NCBI RefSeq assembly: GCF_000482725.1
Contig: NZ_AXWP01000008.1
Coordinates: 329,878-382,303 of the forward strand
Source of the DNA: Psychromonas arctica DSM 14288
GTDB lineage: Bacteria > Pseudomonadota > Gammaproteobacteria > Enterobacterales > Psychromonadaceae
Length of the DNA: 52,426 nucleotides
Direction of reading: 5' to 3'
The notes under the pieces were generated by a model. That model was given only the letters and a program-made list of their open reading frames with translations. It was not told where the DNA came from and ran no database searches. Shown in pieces: positions 52,190-52,426 of this stretch; positions within the stretch are counted from its first letter, which is position 1; each line of letters begins with the position of its first letter. The position numbers and the translations under genes are program-made.

Positions 52190-52426
52190 GCAAACCCGCT
52201 CACTTGCAAGAAAGTGAGATCACCCTGATTGAGGGGAAGATAATCCGAATGGCAAGGGCGTCACTGGCTAACGGTGGGGTCTGAAGGAAGCCATAGGAAG
52301 TTAGAAGTACACAACTAACCGTAACCTGTTTCGGCAGTGTTGGTGGATAAGCGTCCAAAATAGCGCGAAGTCCAATACTCAGTCAGACCAACACTGTGTT
52401 TGAGGGTGGTCATTTCTAACAGGGAG
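52190..52426 (+). ncRNA. Probable 5' ribozyme part of a group II intron (runs off window)
   Basis: GC-richer, highly structured sequence without a long open frame. GGGTCTGAAGGAAGCC-type sequence (52278-52293), CTGGCTAACGGTGGGG before it, GTAACCTGTTTCGGCAG and GGATAAGCGTCC after it resemble domain I of bacterial group II introns that carry a reverse transcriptase. The expected maturase gene would start beyond 52426. The exact 5' splice site was not located. It lies directly after the ilvE terminator, a common place for such introns. An unrelated structured RNA cannot be excluded. Confidence 0.5.

Overview
The window reads as a chromosomal segment of an AT-rich, probably cold-adapted marine gammaproteobacterium. 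Gene content and order (divergent cra/fruBKA, ppnN-xni, queF/syd, ybiT, rhlE, sfsA) fit Psychromonas or a close relative; this is inference from protein resemblance, not a database result. No rRNA or tRNA gene and no CRISPR array was seen. Most of it is ordinary housekeeping DNA, with accessory or rearranged DNA at both ends.

Left end (1-3300): non-coding DNA with an ~80-bp direct repeat, two hairpins and a TGACCCC tandem duplication. Then come an XRE-type antitoxin, the C-terminal stub of its RelE/HigB-like toxin, a complete IS630-family element, the C-terminal quarter of the thiamine permease ThiP, and intact thiQ. Both interrupted genes have lost their N-termini at the IS, so the IS marks a rearrangement junction rather than a simple insertion.

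3500-18700: a PEP-CTERM-type secreted protein; the fructose regulon (cra divergent from fruB-fruK-fruA, with three Cra-type operators between them); a stand-alone proB; the peroxide-defence pair ahpC and ahpF; small secreted and membrane proteins (including a 52-residue Pmp3/YqaE protein with a TTG start); an Excalibur-domain protein; a DUF3465 lipoprotein; and the DEAD-box helicase rhlE.

18900-32500: the ABC-F protein ybiT, a long U32-family protein, a Prx5-type peroxiredoxin, a fumarylacetoacetate-hydrolase-fold protein with an export signal, sfsA, a Fur-box-preceded small cysteine-rich protein, an FAD oxidoreductase, a B12-binding radical SAM protein, a D-2-hydroxyacid dehydrogenase, and an NCS2 purine permease with a structured leader.

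32800-43000: a large envelope-anchored protein of unknown function, then xni-ppnN and queF/syd, genes that lie close together in Escherichia coli as well. Between ppnN and queF sits a two-gene cyclic-di-GMP module: a periplasmic TPR sensor with a degenerate GGDEF-like domain, followed by a soluble GGEEF diguanylate cyclase.

43000-52426: a delta-class carbonic anhydrase, an EamA transporter, a RIO kinase, a TerB-like protein, a double-nitroreductase SagB-type dehydrogenase next to a pterin carbinolamine dehydratase, a GNAT acetyltransferase, an alpha/beta hydrolase, ilvE, and finally RNA-like sequence resembling the 5' ribozyme part of a group II intron that runs off the window.

No single locus is clearly a new multi-gene system. 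The best candidates for undescribed biology are the TPR/degenerate-GGDEF plus cyclase pair, the exported FAH-fold protein, the Fur-controlled small cysteine protein, and the TerB / SagB-type dehydrogenase / pterin dehydratase cluster.
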